A stretch of 64,000 nt of DNA from Serripes groenlandicus. Lineage: Eukaryota > Mollusca > Bivalvia > Cardiida > Cardiidae. The translations under genes and the position numbers were made by a program. The notes under the pieces are model-generated. The model searched no databases and was not told where the DNA came from. It saw only the letters and a program-made list of their open reading frames with translations. Shown here one piece after another: positions 1-12,200 of this stretch. Location: contig JASEVX010000003.1 of NCBI GenBank assembly GCA_031761405.1, positions 14,560,973-14,624,972 of the forward strand, written 5' to 3'. Numbering within the stretch: position 1 is the stretch's first letter; every line of letters begins with the position of its first letter.

Positions 1-945
1 TTCAACGATTATCTCATTTCAGAAATTGTTCTACTGAGCAGATACGCGCAAGCAATTATTAGTTTAATAGCTTTTCGGAAATCACATGGGAGGGCGGGCG
101 GCTTATTATTAGAAAGAAACAAATCTAGATGATTTGAACATATTACAATTGTGGTTGTTTACGAACACTAATAAATGACACATCTAAAATGAAATAAATA
201 TTCCGATTTTTTAATGTTTGCAGTTTTTTTTTTATTTCACTCGCATTTAAGTTTTTTGTCTTATTTACGAAGACAAAAGTGGTCCCTTCAAGACGTGAAC
301 CAACACCCCCTAATGCAGACTCTTATGTGTCATCATTGAGGTCAATTTCGGATTCTCATTTTAATAGCAATTTTAACTTACCAAATGTTGTTTTCATGTT
401 CAAAGAGATGTCTTGATTTGTGTAGAATTCATTTAATAATGTTAATCCATGAATATCTAAAGTAGGAACTGTTTCTAAGCTAAATATAGACCCTATTCTG
501 TTGTGTAGTTTCGTGACCTTTAACATCGATTTTCGCGCATGCGCATTTCGATATGAAAAAGCGAGTGATATTATTTTATTTTAGACAAGTACAAGACGAA
601 TGTTTGACGCAAAGCGTCAAAGAGAAGCCGCAATATTTCGTTGTACATGTAGAAATAAGAAAAAAAGAACATTTTTAAATCCACAAACAATAGAACAATT
701 TAAACTGTAGACGGTAATGCTGATATATTTCTCCTTTTGAAGACTTTTGTTTTCTTCAAATTACCTCCCTTTAAAGCAATACCAGGATATTTACCTTGTG
801 ATTCGAATAAGATTGACAAACATTGAAATTATATGAATGAATACTATTATTTAAATAAGTAACAACAGCAAAATTAAATTTAAGCCAAGATAAATGTGTA
901 CACATTTCGTTAATTTTTTATAGATACCCTAATGTATAGGTATGA
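1..945. other. AT-rich stretch without a recognised gene
   Basis: No coding region or known repeat could be recognised. A small perfect inverted repeat (TTTGACGCAAAGCGTCAAA) lies near 603-621. It may be intergenic or upstream regulatory sequence; nothing in the sequence decides this. Confidence 0.4.
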
Positions 946-947
946 AT

Positions 948-2440
948 ATATGATAGAGGGGTCACCGTAGGAATATTTCTACAAAATTATTTGAAAATCG
1001 GCCAAACACTTTTGGAGGAGAAGATTTTTTAAGTTTTCACTCAAGCCATATAAGGCAAATTAGCCTCGTCCCCCCCTGACGGTCATGTTTTCGACCAATC
1101 AACATGGCTTGAAGGAATCTGATAGTGGGTCACTTAAGGAACATTCTGAATCTTTATCTTGAAAAATACTGAGAGGTCGTTGACCTTCTCGAGGAGCGAA
1201 TGTAAAGGTAGAATTTCTGTTTTCCATATCTGCACTATCCAACAATGTGTCAATATTGCCAATTAAAGGACATGTGACAAATAAATGAAGTTTTTAGCGT
1301 GTTCACAAAGTCAATTATAACAATTTTGCCAATTTTAAAGGGCCATAATTCAGTCATGCATGACTTTCTAAAGAAACCGATCTCTCATGTATATCTAGCT
1401 ACTGAATAGGTTTGGTAAACATCGGATAGTGAATGATGACTTTATCTTGTTCACAAGGTCAATTATAGCAATTTTGCCAATTTTAAAGGGCCATAATCCC
1501 GTCACGCATGAAAGGATCTGGCTGATTTTCGAAAAGAATCGAGCTGTCATGTATATCTAGCTACTAAATAAGTTAGTCAAACATCGGATAGTAAATGATG
1601 ACTTTAACTTGTTCACAAGGTCAATTATAGCAATTTTGCCAATTTTAAAGGGCCATAATCCCGTCACGCATGAAAGGATCTGGCTGGTTTTCGAAAGGAA
1701 CCGAGCTCTCATGTATATCTAGCTACTGAATAGGTTTGGTAAACATCGAATCAATAATAAATGAAGACTTGATCGTGTTCACAAGAAATTGTGGACGGAC
1801 GACGGACAAACGGCAATCACAAAAGCTCATCTTGTCATAGTGAGCTAAAAATGCAGCATTAAAAATGTTTACAAGATGTTCCTTCAATTTGATATAGTGA
1901 CATAGCTTTTGACACACAATGACTCTTATTTTTACTAGGCCTAGATATTGTCAAGACAAACATTCTGACAATGTTTCAAGCTGCTGAAGGAAACGTGTGG
2001 TTTCTCGAATGTTAACAAGATCTTCTTTCAGATTGGTGAAGTTTCCTTCAATTTGGCCAAGTAACCTAGTTTATGACAAGAATCACTAGATATATTTAAA
2101 CGTTACCTAGAAATATCTTCAAAACAGTTATTCTGAAAACATTTCAACATGCTCAAGTTAAATAAGGCCTCCAGAGTGTTTACAGTATTTTCCATCAAAT
2201 TGACTTTGTGACCTAGTTTTTCATCTCACCAGACTCAGTTTATAACTTGGGCAAGATTTGATGGAGATGAATTACTGATATACTTGCATTCATATTGGAT
2301 GTTGTAAAATGTTGCATGTAAAGTGTTAACAAGGCAATTGTTGATGGTGTGTGACCGAAGGACATCGGACAAAATGTGATCATAAAAAACACAAACTGTG
2401 CAATCAAAGAACAAGACTTTCTTACTAAACAAGACTTTCT
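948..2440 (-). mobile_element. Pearl-like non-autonomous element, reverse orientation
   Basis: Read on the minus strand this has the plan seen repeatedly in the window: a start near TTTTTAGCTCAC, a block with GTCCGTC repeats, then tandem units of about 170 bp containing TTATGGCCCTTTAAAATTGG, and a distal part with CTTCAAGCCATG. The plus-strand copy at 8457-9258 matches it closely in inverse orientation, including the stretch around TGTCAATATTGCCAAT. More diverged units of the same style continue to about 2440. It has no coding capacity. Classing it with bivalve pearl or HINE elements (proposed non-autonomous Helitrons) is inference from architecture. Confidence 0.6.
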
Positions 2441-2508
2441 TACTACATATAATTAGATAAACAAGCTTATATGATTTCGATATACTTATCCGTTAATAAA
2501 CAGTACCT

Positions 2509-2695
2509 GTAGGACCGTGAAGTTATGTTGAAGAGTGATGAATTGACGAGTGACGAACTGTGACATTTGTGTTATGTCCGTGAAGTTAGGTTGACGAGTG
2601 ACGAACTGTGACATTTTTTAGGTCCGTGCAGTTAGGTTGACGAGTGACAAACTTCAAATTAGTTGTGAAGTTAACTTGGTGAGCGACGAACTGCT
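2509..2695. repeat. Short tandem repeat, about 55 bp unit
   Basis: Three to four imperfect units containing GTTGACGAGTGACGAACTG. The last unit is the most diverged. No coding meaning is apparent. Confidence 0.7.
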
Positions 2696-2939
2696 GCTTC
2701 ATAAATTTCGTCAACTTTTTTCTTGTAAGATAAATTATACAGCTAAAGTAAGCTGTAATATTCTGAACATGTAAAATATTCACCGTGCTTTCTGAAAATC
2801 AATCATTATAAGAGAGGACCTAAAATAAGCTATGAGCTTTCAGTCCAATCCATTTCTCCATTGAATATTTTGTAATGTTTCTTAATAGGAAAACTACGGA
2901 AGCGTCCTGGTGCCAATTCATAATGTTCTTTAAAAAAGA

Positions 2940-3515
2940 ATAACTCCTACGTAGGAGATAAAAAAGTCTAATTAGGAGTTTGTAACTACTACGTAGGACT
3001 TTGTAACTCCTACGTAGGAGATAAAAAAGCCTTATTAGGACTTTATAACTCCTAATTAGGCTTTTTTATCTTCTACGTAGGACTTTAATTGTAACTCCTA
3101 CGTAGGAGATAAAAAAGCCTAATTAGTACTTTGTAACTCCTACGTAGGCAAAGAAAAGCCTAATTAGGAGTTTATAACTCCTACGTAGGACTTTATAACT
3201 CCTAATTAGGTTTTTTTTATCTCCTACGCAGGAGTTATAAAGTCCTACGTAGGACTTTGTAACTCCTAATTAGGACTTTGTAACTCCTACGTAGGAGATA
3301 AAAAAAAAAGCCTAATTAGGACTTTATAACTCCTACGTAGAAGATAAAAAAGCCTAATTAGAACTTTGTAACTCCTACGTAGGAGAAAGAAAAGCCTAAT
3401 TAGGAGTTTATAACTCCTACGTAGGATTTTATAACTCCTAATTAGGCTTTTTTATCTCCTACGAAGGACTTTGTAACTCCTACGTTATAAAGTCCTACGT
3501 AGGAGATAAAAAATC
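2940..3515. repeat. Palindromic array of TACGTA and TAATTA cores
   Basis: About thirteen copies of the palindrome CTCCTACGTAGGAG or close variants alternate with about ten CTAATTAG-type palindromes, joined by GATAAAAAAG and ACTTTGTA linkers, giving a unit of roughly 42 bp. Because each core is its own reverse complement, units occur in both orientations and the whole block can fold into alternative hairpins. TAATTA is the classic homeodomain core; whether it is bound here is unknown. The array abuts the 3' side of the FLYWCH fragment and lies about 760 bp upstream of the SRM start codon. Confidence 0.85.
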
Positions 3516-3525
3516 CTGTCGGTAT

Positions 3526-3688
3526 GTCGTTGAATGTAGACAGGAAAGTTTGGCAACCTCGTTCGACACATTTCCAGAACACAGTGTCTTCTACGGTTTA
3601 CGCGATAAATGTATCCGTCAAATGTCAAGTTATGATCCCCTTTTCTGTTGATGATGTGCTGAACGTTCAGCGGCTGTGCGTTTGCCAT
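3526..3688 (-). pseudogene. FLYWCH zinc-finger fragment with frameshift
   Basis: On the minus strand the frame opens MANAQPLNVQHIINRKGDHN and continues LTFDGYIYRVN, the N-terminal half of a FLYWCH domain (a zinc-binding module named for its F-L-Y-W-C-H residues, common in transposase-derived and DNA-binding proteins). The matching second half is in another frame: VEDTVFWKCVERGCQTF, which supplies the W-x-C...C core. The switch falls near AACC/GTAG at about 3607. The domain's histidine is not visible before the palindromic array takes over. It could be a decayed gene or TE fragment, a sequencing indel, or a first exon whose frame is corrected by splicing. The methionine lies about 590 bp from the divergent SRM start. 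Confidence 0.6.
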
Positions 3689-4276
3689 GATTGACTAAGT
3701 GAGTGTTGGATTGTTTCATTATTTCATTTATACGTAAGTTATTCGTATGTTTCTAACGGTTTGAACTAAATTAACATCAATTAAGTAACAGAACAGTTTA
3801 TTTTTTGTTTTAAAGAAAAAAGATCAAAAGGCAGTTTTTAATTAATTTGTTCAACAGAGACCTTGACAGTTTGCTTAATTGTAACACGCACTTAAATTAT
3901 TCTGATCAATTACCGTCTATCCTTCAGATAAATTTACAGTATGAATTTAATTAATAATGTTAAAAAGTTATTCTTTATTAAAATGCATTTAATGCGTGCA
4001 TCCTTAAAATGAAATAAATTTATTTATGGTGTGTATAGTTCTATACCCCTTTAGGTACCCCCTAATCCTGGATTAGTGAAAGGTGTTAAGCGGAACGAGT
4101 CGACGTTCTGGGAACAAACCGTTTTAAGGACTATTTGGTGTAATCTGACCACAAGAGTATTAATCTGGGTTAGGTGTCTGCTTGATAGTTGAAAGCGTTT
4201 CATTGAAGAAATCAATGATCATTTCCATGCTTTTTGCCAAACTATCTATTTGGGAGAATAAATTGATTAAGCAATC
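3689..4276 (+). promoter_or_regulatory. Probable SRM promoter and 5' UTR region
   Basis: This non-repetitive interval separates the minus-strand FLYWCH frame from the SRM start and should contain the SRM transcription start. I see no clear TATA box at a usual distance. About 200 bp before the ATG is a perfect inverted repeat, CTAATCCTGGATTAG, two head-to-head TAATCC cores of the type bound by Otx/Pitx homeodomains. Promoter function is inferred from position only; part of the stretch may be a non-coding first exon. Confidence 0.45.
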
Positions 4277-4407
4277 ATGTCAGTCATCGAGAATGGTTGG
4301 TATCGTGAGATGAATGATCAATGGTCAGGCTACAGTGTCGGGCTGAAGATTGAGAAAGTTCTGCATGAAGAAAAATCGAAATATCAAGACATCTTAGTTT
4401 TCAAAAG
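4277..4407 (+). CDS. SRM: Spermidine synthase, coding exon 1 (residues 1-43 plus part of 44)
   Basis: First coding exon of spermidine synthase, the cytosolic aminopropyltransferase that makes spermidine from putrescine and decarboxylated S-adenosylmethionine. The frame begins [16 protein letters not shown] and runs to [11 protein letters not shown], aligning with the human N-terminus (IREGWFRE...SRYQDILVFRS). The exon ends AAA AG before a GTAAAC donor (phase 2), so the split codon AG/T gives Ser44 with exon 2. The ATG is the only one that leaves a family-like N-terminus; it starts about 12 residues later than the human protein, which lacks conservation there. This segment forms the N-terminal beta-strand domain used for oligomerisation. 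Confidence 0.93.
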
Positions 4408-4420
4408 GTAAACTCAAAGA

Positions 4421-4705
4421 AGTGGAGTCGTTTCGTAACCGGAAAAAACGGCTTCTTCGTAACCGAACCGTTTCGTACCCGGAAAACGTTCGGCTGTTTC
4501 GTAACTGAAACTGTTGTGTACCCGAAAATTAATCTGCTGTTTCGTACTCGGAAAATATATTGGTTGTTTCGTACAGTACAGTACCCGTAATAAAAATCGT
4601 CTGTTTCGATTATATATCGGCTGTTTCGCGTGCACGCGAAAATTATTTGGCTGTTTTGTACCTGAAAATACATCGGCTGTTTCGTATTAAACCGAAAATT
4701 GTACG
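4421..4705. repeat. Degenerate tandem repeat at the start of SRM intron 1
   Basis: Units of about 40 bp built on CGGCTGTTTCGTACCCGAAAA recur about seven times with strong divergence, beginning only about 14 bases after the exon 1 donor. Short frames on the minus strand across it (reading Q-P-x-x-F-R-V-R-N style repeats) are products of the repetition, not genes. Confidence 0.7.
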
Positions 4706-5759
4706 TTAAAATTCGGATGGCAGCATTTGTTATTAAAAATTAAAATTTTTGTTTGTAATTTGTAATGATAAAATGGTTGTTGGATGTAGAAGACGCTCAA
4801 TTAGAGGCCTCATTAGTTGTATAGTGCATAATATGTTAATAGGCAAAGCCTAGGTCGTGTGAAAGCAAGAACAATTAATTAAGCACTGTCTGTCCCCCAA
4901 CAAGAAACAAATTAATAGGCAAATTGTAGAAATTTAAGTTACAAAAACAGAATTTGAAAAACATATTGAAAAAACCGAAACTTAGCATGCATTTAAGTTT
5001 AATTTGTACATATATATCTGTTTTATTTTTTATTAGGTCAGGATTGTAATAGACTGTAAGATTTCCAAGGATGTTGATGGAAAACAACACTAGAAGGCAT
5101 TGAAGAATGTTCTGATTTATTTTTACAAATGCCAGTTATTTGTAAACTAGTAATACATATAATTGAAAACTGACTCTTACCATGGTTGATTGAATGACTT
5201 GCGCTTAACATTACTCCACACAACAATCTTACAAGGCAGATGGCTAACTTTGCATGATCTGGCTGAATGTATAATCTTGAGACAATTTAAGATGACTGAG
5301 AAAAACCTTTACAAACTTATACAATGGTAATTATTCTGTAAGATTTATCATAGTTTGGAGGAAATTTACGCCATAGGGCCACAGAGCAAAAGTAAAATAA
5401 AAATCTTCTGTCATGACGACTAACTTTTTGGGTGGAGTAAAAAGCACGCCTCTGTAACGGAAATTGAGTTGTCTGCTTAAGCCCGATAAATTTTATCGCG
5501 GAGATGACATGGCGTGTTTCAAATAATTTTTATGAACTAAGAAATCTTGTTTTTTAATGATCTTAAGCCAGTACATAATTGACCTTCTTTACGTAATTTA
5601 ATATATTACGGTAATGTCCAAGCTGGCCGTACACAACTGCATTTGGTGTTTGCTCTGAGCAATTGTTTACAGAACTTAATTTGTATCTTATTTACCTCTG
5701 AGTATTTATGTATTCCCTAAAGCTGTGCCCTGTACAGCAATATTGGAGTCATCATTGTT
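4706..5759. other. Intron 1 sequence without recognised features
   Basis: AT-rich intronic DNA. No exon-like stretch with conserved spermidine synthase residues is needed here, because exon 1 joins exon 2 directly in frame. No repeat family was recognised. Confidence 0.5.
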
Positions 5760-6029
5760 TTAACCCTTTCCCTCATATAGACACTTTCTGACGCCTCTGC
5801 AGCAGACAGCTTTTTGAAAACATAGTGACAAAAGAATAAATTGCACTAAACGTGTCAAAAATTAGAAAATCTCTATAATTGAATGGATAACCTATGACAA
5901 CAAGTGGAAAACATTGTGACAAAAGGAGAAATTGCACGTTTTGTGAAATTTCTTCTTTTGTTACTATGTTTTCAAAAAGCCGTCTGCTGCAGAGGTGTCA
6001 GAAAGCGTCTATATGAGGGAAAGGGTTAA
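5760..6029. mobile_element. TTAA MITE, CCCTTTCCC family (two like ends)
   Basis: Flanked by TTAA on both sides, with CCCTTTCCCTCATA at the left and its inverse at the right. Unlike most copies, both ends are of the 'CATATAGACGC / GCCTCTGCAGCAGAC' type, so the element looks like a duplication of one arm: an intact copy's right part plus an inverted second right end. Non-coding. Confidence 0.85.
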
Positions 6030-6589
6030 AGATAACCTGTGCAGTCTCATGCTTTTATGTTCCTATTTGTCCAACAATGAAACTTCTTTAACTTTCAAAC
6101 TGGTTTAACTATATAACTTTTTAACAACTTTTAAAACAGGTCATGTATGTACAAGTTTGTAAATATTAGTCACTTGAACTAAATACTCTCCTTTATTTTG
6201 TGATTCTCCAGTGAGTCAAAGCAGCATCATAATCAAAATTCTTAGAGTCTTCCCCCCTCTATTTTAATAGTTAAAAGGATCATCCACTGTTTCTTATGGC
6301 AGAAATTGACATATTCAGGGCACTAAAACCCCTTTCTTAGTCGGCAGTCATGGTCTAATCTAGGATTGGAAAACAAGGGGGGAATTTTAGGAAAATTGAA
6401 TTGATGAGCAGATTGACGCATTTTCCATCTTTGTCTATGTCAAAAATTCCCCGCTTCCATTCACATTTAGGGGGGTGAATATTCAAAACAGTGTGAGAAT
6501 TAGCCTAGATTTGACAAGAGTAGTATGTGTTGGTGCTGTGAGTCCAATCTGTACAAGACTTAAAAAAAGGTAGTAATGGCTACCTTCCT

Positions 6590-6765
6590 TGGGGCTCAGG
6601 GTTACAGGGTTAGCATTACGACGGACTGGCTGGTGTCAGGATAAATGGACCAGTAGAACTGGTAACTACTTAAGTTACCCACGAAATGTCGTGATATAAC
6701 TGAAAAAATGTTGAAAGCGGCGTAAAGCACCAAATAATCAATCAATGAATCAACCAATCTGTACA
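6590..6765 (+). mobile_element. SINE 3' part, truncated
   Basis: Carries the 3' region shared by the window's SINEs: GACTGGCTGGTGTCAGGATA, then GTGATATAACTGAAAAAATG, TTGAAAGCGGCGTAAAG and an (AATC)n tail. The tRNA-like head is missing, so this is a 5'-truncated copy. Confidence 0.7.
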
Positions 6766-6819
6766 AGTTTCAGCAAGTTTGGAAATGCGCTTCTTTAGTA
6801 CTTATTTATAAGAAATCAC

Positions 6820-7745
6820 AGTTGGCTCATCTTGTCTCTGGTGTACCCTTCCTGAATTACTAAATCTTTAACTGCTGCCAACTCTTTCTTTATGGCTCTA
6901 TTGTTACAGAAGACTGATCAGCGTTACCAACTGACTGCCTTTCCTCTCCATGCATCTTTATCAACACTTCAAGTGTTCTCTTTCTAATTGACTTCAAAAG
7001 GATATTGGCCTCATTGATAAGGCTGCAAATGCATAAATTATATTGTCTTCATCATCAGGAAATCTTTCATCAAGCTTTTCAAGAATTTAAGCAACAAGTT
7101 TCTTTTTGATTGAATCAATATTTTGCTTCCATTGAGAACCTTAATGAGTCTGACATCAATGTCTGCTTTTTGGAACACAAGACACAACTTAAAAACCACT
7201 GGTAGTACATTCATCAAAAGATATAATTGTAGCTGCAATTAAGTCATATTTAAATAATAATTCTGGGATCCCTTACGCTTTGCATCCTTTATAACTGAAT
7301 GAAGAAAGCTTATCAGAGAATCTTACAAATGATTTCAACTGTAATGAATACAGACATCCATATGTCTTTAACTTTCAAAGTGGTTTCATCAAGCAACTTT
7401 TGAATTTCAATCAGTTTGCGTGTCTTGGCTGTAGATGCTTTAAAATAATAAAATATTCCTGTAAGAACATTTTGACACTCTACTAAATAAGGAACCCCAT
7501 CTGCTGCTAGAGAGGTGACATGTTCCATCCAGGCAGTGTACAATGGTTATTTACAATCATAGGGTTGTCCCTCCCTTGTCATATATCCAGTTATATATAA
7601 GCCCTCACCCATGCCAGTCATAGCCCTTGCTCTATTATTATGTTTCTTGCCACATCTTTAACTTCAGCATTTTGAAACATTGCCAGAATAACTTTCTTTG
7701 TGATATCTAGAGTAGGTTTGAATATAGCTCATGTCGAATCAAAAA
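6820..7745 (-). pseudogene. hAT-derived ZNF862/KIAA1586-like coding relic
   Basis: The minus strand reads as a broken protein. One part contains LAADGVPYLVECQNVLTGIF, followed by YYFKASTAKTRKLIEIQKLL, which resembles the 'AADEVPYL...KFFHLSAVRTARLKEIQ' region of ZNF862/KIAA1586-like proteins derived from hAT transposases. About 90 bases further on in reading direction another frame gives SGFKLCLVFQKADIDVRL and then a DERFPDDEDN-like stretch, also typical of that group. Stops and frame changes separate the parts, and no complete catalytic domain survives. The relic sits antisense in SRM intron 1. The family assignment is from memory of the motif pattern, so moderate confidence. Confidence 0.5.
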
Positions 7746-7877
7746 CTAGATCAGACACTTGGCCAAATTGAAGGGAAATCTTGTGAACACTTGTATACGA
7801 TTACCTAAGGGCAAACAGAGTTATTTTGATTGACTATGTGGTCGGCATAACTCAGGTAAGTGATCCATGACCCTCTT

Positions 7878-8205
<328 letters not shown>

Positions 8206-8224
8206 CTATAGCTGAGATGAGTAC

Positions 8225-8352
8225 ATGGATACCAGTGAAGTAAACGTTTCATCCCGGGTACCAGTGTACTAAATGTTTCTTCCCAGGTTCCAGTGTAGAA
8301 AATGATTATGCCCAGGTACCAGTGTAGAAAATGTTTCTTCCTGGGTACCTAG
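8225..8352. repeat. Short tandem repeat in intron 2
   Basis: About three to four imperfect units of 36-41 bp with GGTACCAGTGTAGAAAATG and TTTCTTCCCAGG. Confidence 0.7.
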
Positions 8353-8370
8353 GTACAGGTTCAGATAATG

Positions 8371-8456
8371 GTACTACCAAGTTTACTGTTTGAATATTGA
8401 CAATTTCATGGTTTCTGTTTGAGTATTGACACTACCCAGGTATCTGTTGGAGTATT
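8371..8456. repeat. Left part of the 29-bp intron 2 minisatellite
   Basis: Three diverged units of TTTGAGTATTGACACTACC lie upstream of the pearl-like insertion and resume directly after it, showing that the array predates that insertion. Confidence 0.85.
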
Positions 8457-9258
8457 TGACCTTGTGAACACGATTAAAACATTTATTTATTATCCGACGT
8501 TTACCAAACTTATTCAGTAGCTAGATATTTATGAGAGCTCGGTTCCTTTCGAAAACCAGCCAGATCTGTCATGCATAACGGGATTATGGCCCTTTAAAAT
8601 TGGCAAAATTGCTATAATTGACCTTGTGAACAAGAGTCATCATTTATTATCCGATGTTTACCAAACTTATACAGTAGCTAGATATACATGAGAGCTCAGT
8701 TCCTTTTGAAAACCAGCCAGATCCGTCATGCATGACTGAATTATGGCCCTTTAAAATTGGCAAAATTTTTATAATTGACTCTGTGAACACGATACAAACT
8801 TCATTTATTTGTCACATGTCCTTTACATTGGCAATATTGACACATTGTTGGATAATGCAGATATTGAAAACAGAAATTCTACCTTTACATTCGCTCCAGG
8901 AGTAGGTCAACGACCTCTCAGTATTTTTCAAGATAAAGATTCAGAATGTTCCTTATGTGACCCACTATCAGATTCCTTCAAGCCATGTTGATTAGTCGAA
9001 AAAATGACCGTCAGGGAGCGAGGCTATTTTGCCTTATATGGCTTGAGTGAAAACTTAAAAAATCTTCTCCTCCGAATTTTTTTTGGCCGATTTTCAAATA
9101 ATTTTGTAGAAATATTCCTAGGCTGACCCTCTATCAGATTCCTTCAAGCCAGGCTGATTGAACGAAAACTATGGCCGCCAGGGGGCGGGGTTTATATGGC
9201 TAAAAATGAAAAAAAGTAAAATCAACTAAGCGATATAGGGCCATCATGGCCCTCTTGT
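8457..9258 (+). mobile_element. Pearl-like element inserted in the 29-bp minisatellite
   Basis: Contains two tandem units of about 170 bp (each with CAGTAGCTAGATAT and TTATGGCCCTTTAAAATTGG) and a distal portion with CTTCAAGCCATGTTGAT, ending GGCCCTCTTGTT. It is the inverse-orientation partner of 948-1860. Its 5' end lacks the TTTTTAGCTC start, so it is truncated or rearranged. A short open frame within it has no recognisable product. Confidence 0.7.
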
Positions 9259-12200
9259 TGAGTATAAACACTTCCCAGGTTCCTGTTTGAATACTGACAC
9301 TACCAAGGTTCTTGTTTGAGTATTGACACTACCAAGCTTCCTGTTTGAGTATTGACACTACCACGGTTCCTATTTGAGTATTGACACTACAAAGGTTCCT
9401 ATTTGAGTATTGACACTACCAAGGTTCTTATTTGAGTATTGACACTACTAAGGTTCCTATTTGAGTATTGACACTACAAAGGTTCCTATTTGAGTATTGA
9501 CACTACCAAGGTTCTTATTTGAGTATTGACACTATCAAGATTCCTATATGAGTATTGACACTACCAAGGTTCCTGTTTGAGTATTGACACTACCAAGGTT
9601 CTTGTTTGAATATTGACACTACCCAGGTATCTGTTTGAGTATTGACACAACAAAGGTTCCTATTTGAGTATTGACACTACCAAGGTTCCTGTTTGAGTAT
9701 TGACACTACCAAGGTTCTTATTTGAGTATTGACACTACCAAGGTTCTTGTTTGAGTATTGACACTACCAAGGTTCCTGTTTGAGTATTGACACTACCCAG
9801 GTATCTGTTTGAGTATTGACACTACAAAGGTTCCTATTTGAGTATTGACACTACCAAGGTTCTTATTTGAGTATTGACACTATCAAGATTCCTATATGAG
9901 TATTGACACTACCAAGGTTCCTGCTTGAGTATTGACACTACCAAGGTTCTTGTTTGAGTATTGACACTACCAAGGTTCCTGTTTGAGTATTGACACTACC
10001 CAGGTATCTGTTTGAGTATTGACACTACAAAGGTTCCTATTTGAGTATTGACACTACCAAGGTTCTTATTTGAGTATTGACACTATCAAGATTCCTATAT
10101 GAGTATTGACACTACCAAGGTTCCTGCTTGAGTATTGACACTACCAATGTTCTTGTTTGAATATTGACACTACCCAGGTATCTGTTTGAGTATTGACACT
10201 ACCAAGATATCTGTTTGAGTATTGACACTACAAAGGTTCCTATTTGAGTATTGACACTACAAAGGTTCCTGTTTGAGTATTGACACTACCAAGGTTCCTG
10301 TTTGAGTATTGACACTTCCCAGGTATCTGTTTGAGTATTGACAGTACCAAGGTTCCTATGTGAGTATTGACACTACAAAGGTTCCTATTTGAGTATTGAC
10401 ACTACAAAGGTTCCTGTTTGAGTATTGACACTACAAAGGTTCCTGTTTGAGTATTGACACTACCAAGGTTCCTGTTTGAGTATTGACACCACCCAGGTAT
10501 CTGTTTGAGTATTGACACTACAAAGGTTCCTATTTGAGTATTGGCACTACAAAGGTTCCTGTTTGAGTATTGACACTACCAAGGTTCCTCTTTGAGTATT
10601 GACACTTCCCAGGTATCTGTTTGAGTATTGACACTACAAAGGTTCCTATTTGAGTATTGACACTACAAAGGTTCCTGTTTGAGTTTTGACACTACCAAGG
10701 TTCCTGTTTGAGTATTGACACTACCCAGGTATCTGTTTGAGTATTGACACTACAAAGGTTCCTATTTGAGTATTGACACTACAAAGGTTCCTGTTTGAGT
10801 ATTGACACTACCAAGGTTCCTGTTTGAGTATTGACACTACCAAGGTTCCTGTTTGAGTATTGACACTACAAAGGTTCCTATTTGAGTATTGACACTACAA
10901 AGGTTCCTATTTGAGTATTGACACTACAAAGGTTCCTGTTTGAGTATTGACACTACCAAGGTTCCTGTTTGAGTATTGACACTACCCAGGTATCTGTTTG
11001 AGTATTGACACTACAAAGGTTCCTATTTGAGTATTGACACTACAAAGGTTCCTGTTTGAGTATTGACACTACCAAGGTTCCTCTTTGAGTATTGACACTA
11101 CCCATGTATCTGTTTGAGTATTGACACTACAAAGGTTTCTATTTGAGTATTGACACTACAAAGGTACCTGTTTGAGTTTTGACACTACCAAGTTTCCTGT
11201 TTGAGTATTGACACTACCCAGGTATCTGTTTGAGTTTTGACACTACAAAGGTTCCTATTTGAGTATTGACACTACAAAGGTTCCTGTTTGAGTATTGACA
11301 CTACCAAGGTTCCTGTTTGAGTATTGACACTACCAAGGTTCCTGTTTGAGTATTGACACTACCAAGGTTCCTATTTGAGTATTGACACTACCAAGGTTCC
11401 TGTTTGAGTATTGACACTACCAAGGTTCTTATTTGAGTATTGACACTACAAAGGTTCCTGTTTGAGTATTGAAACTACAAAGGTTCTTGTTTGAGTATTG
11501 ACACTACCAAGGTTCCTGTTTGAGTATTGACACTACCAAGGTTCCTGTTTGAGTATTGACACTACAAAGGTTCCTGTTTGAGTATTGACACTACCAAGGT
11601 TCCTGTTTGAGTATTGACACTACCAAGGTTCCTATTTGAGTATTGACACTACCAAGGTTCCTGTTTGAGTATTGACACTACCAAGGTTCTTATTTGAGTA
11701 TTGACACTACAAAGGTTCCTGTTTGAGTATTGACACTACAAAGGTTCTTGTTTGAGTATTGACACTACCAAGGTTCCTGTTTGAGTATTGACACTACCAA
11801 GGTTCCTGTTTGAGTATTGACACTACAAAGGTTCCTGTTTGAGTATTGACACTACCAAGGTTCTTATTTGAGTATTGACACTACAAAGGTTCTTGTTTGA
11901 GTATTGACACTACCAAGGTTCCTATTTGTGTATTGACACTACCAATGTTCCTGTTTGAATATTGACACTACCAAGGTTCCTGTTTGAGTATTGACACTAC
12001 CAAAGTTCTTTTTTGAGTATTGACACTACAAAGGTTCCTGTTTGAGTATTGACAATACAAAGGTTCTTGTTTGAGTATTGACACTACCAAGGTTCCTGTT
12101 TGAGTATTGACACTACCAAGGTTCCTGTTTGAGTATTGACACTACAAAGGTTCCTGTTTGAGTTTTGACACTACCAAGGTTCCTGTTTGAGTATTGACAC

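Noticed and set aside
8809..8991. 60-codon plus-strand frame (MSHVLYIGNIDTLL...)
   Set aside because: Inside the pearl-like element; the same DNA occurs in reverse at 1090-1270 without a conserved frame.
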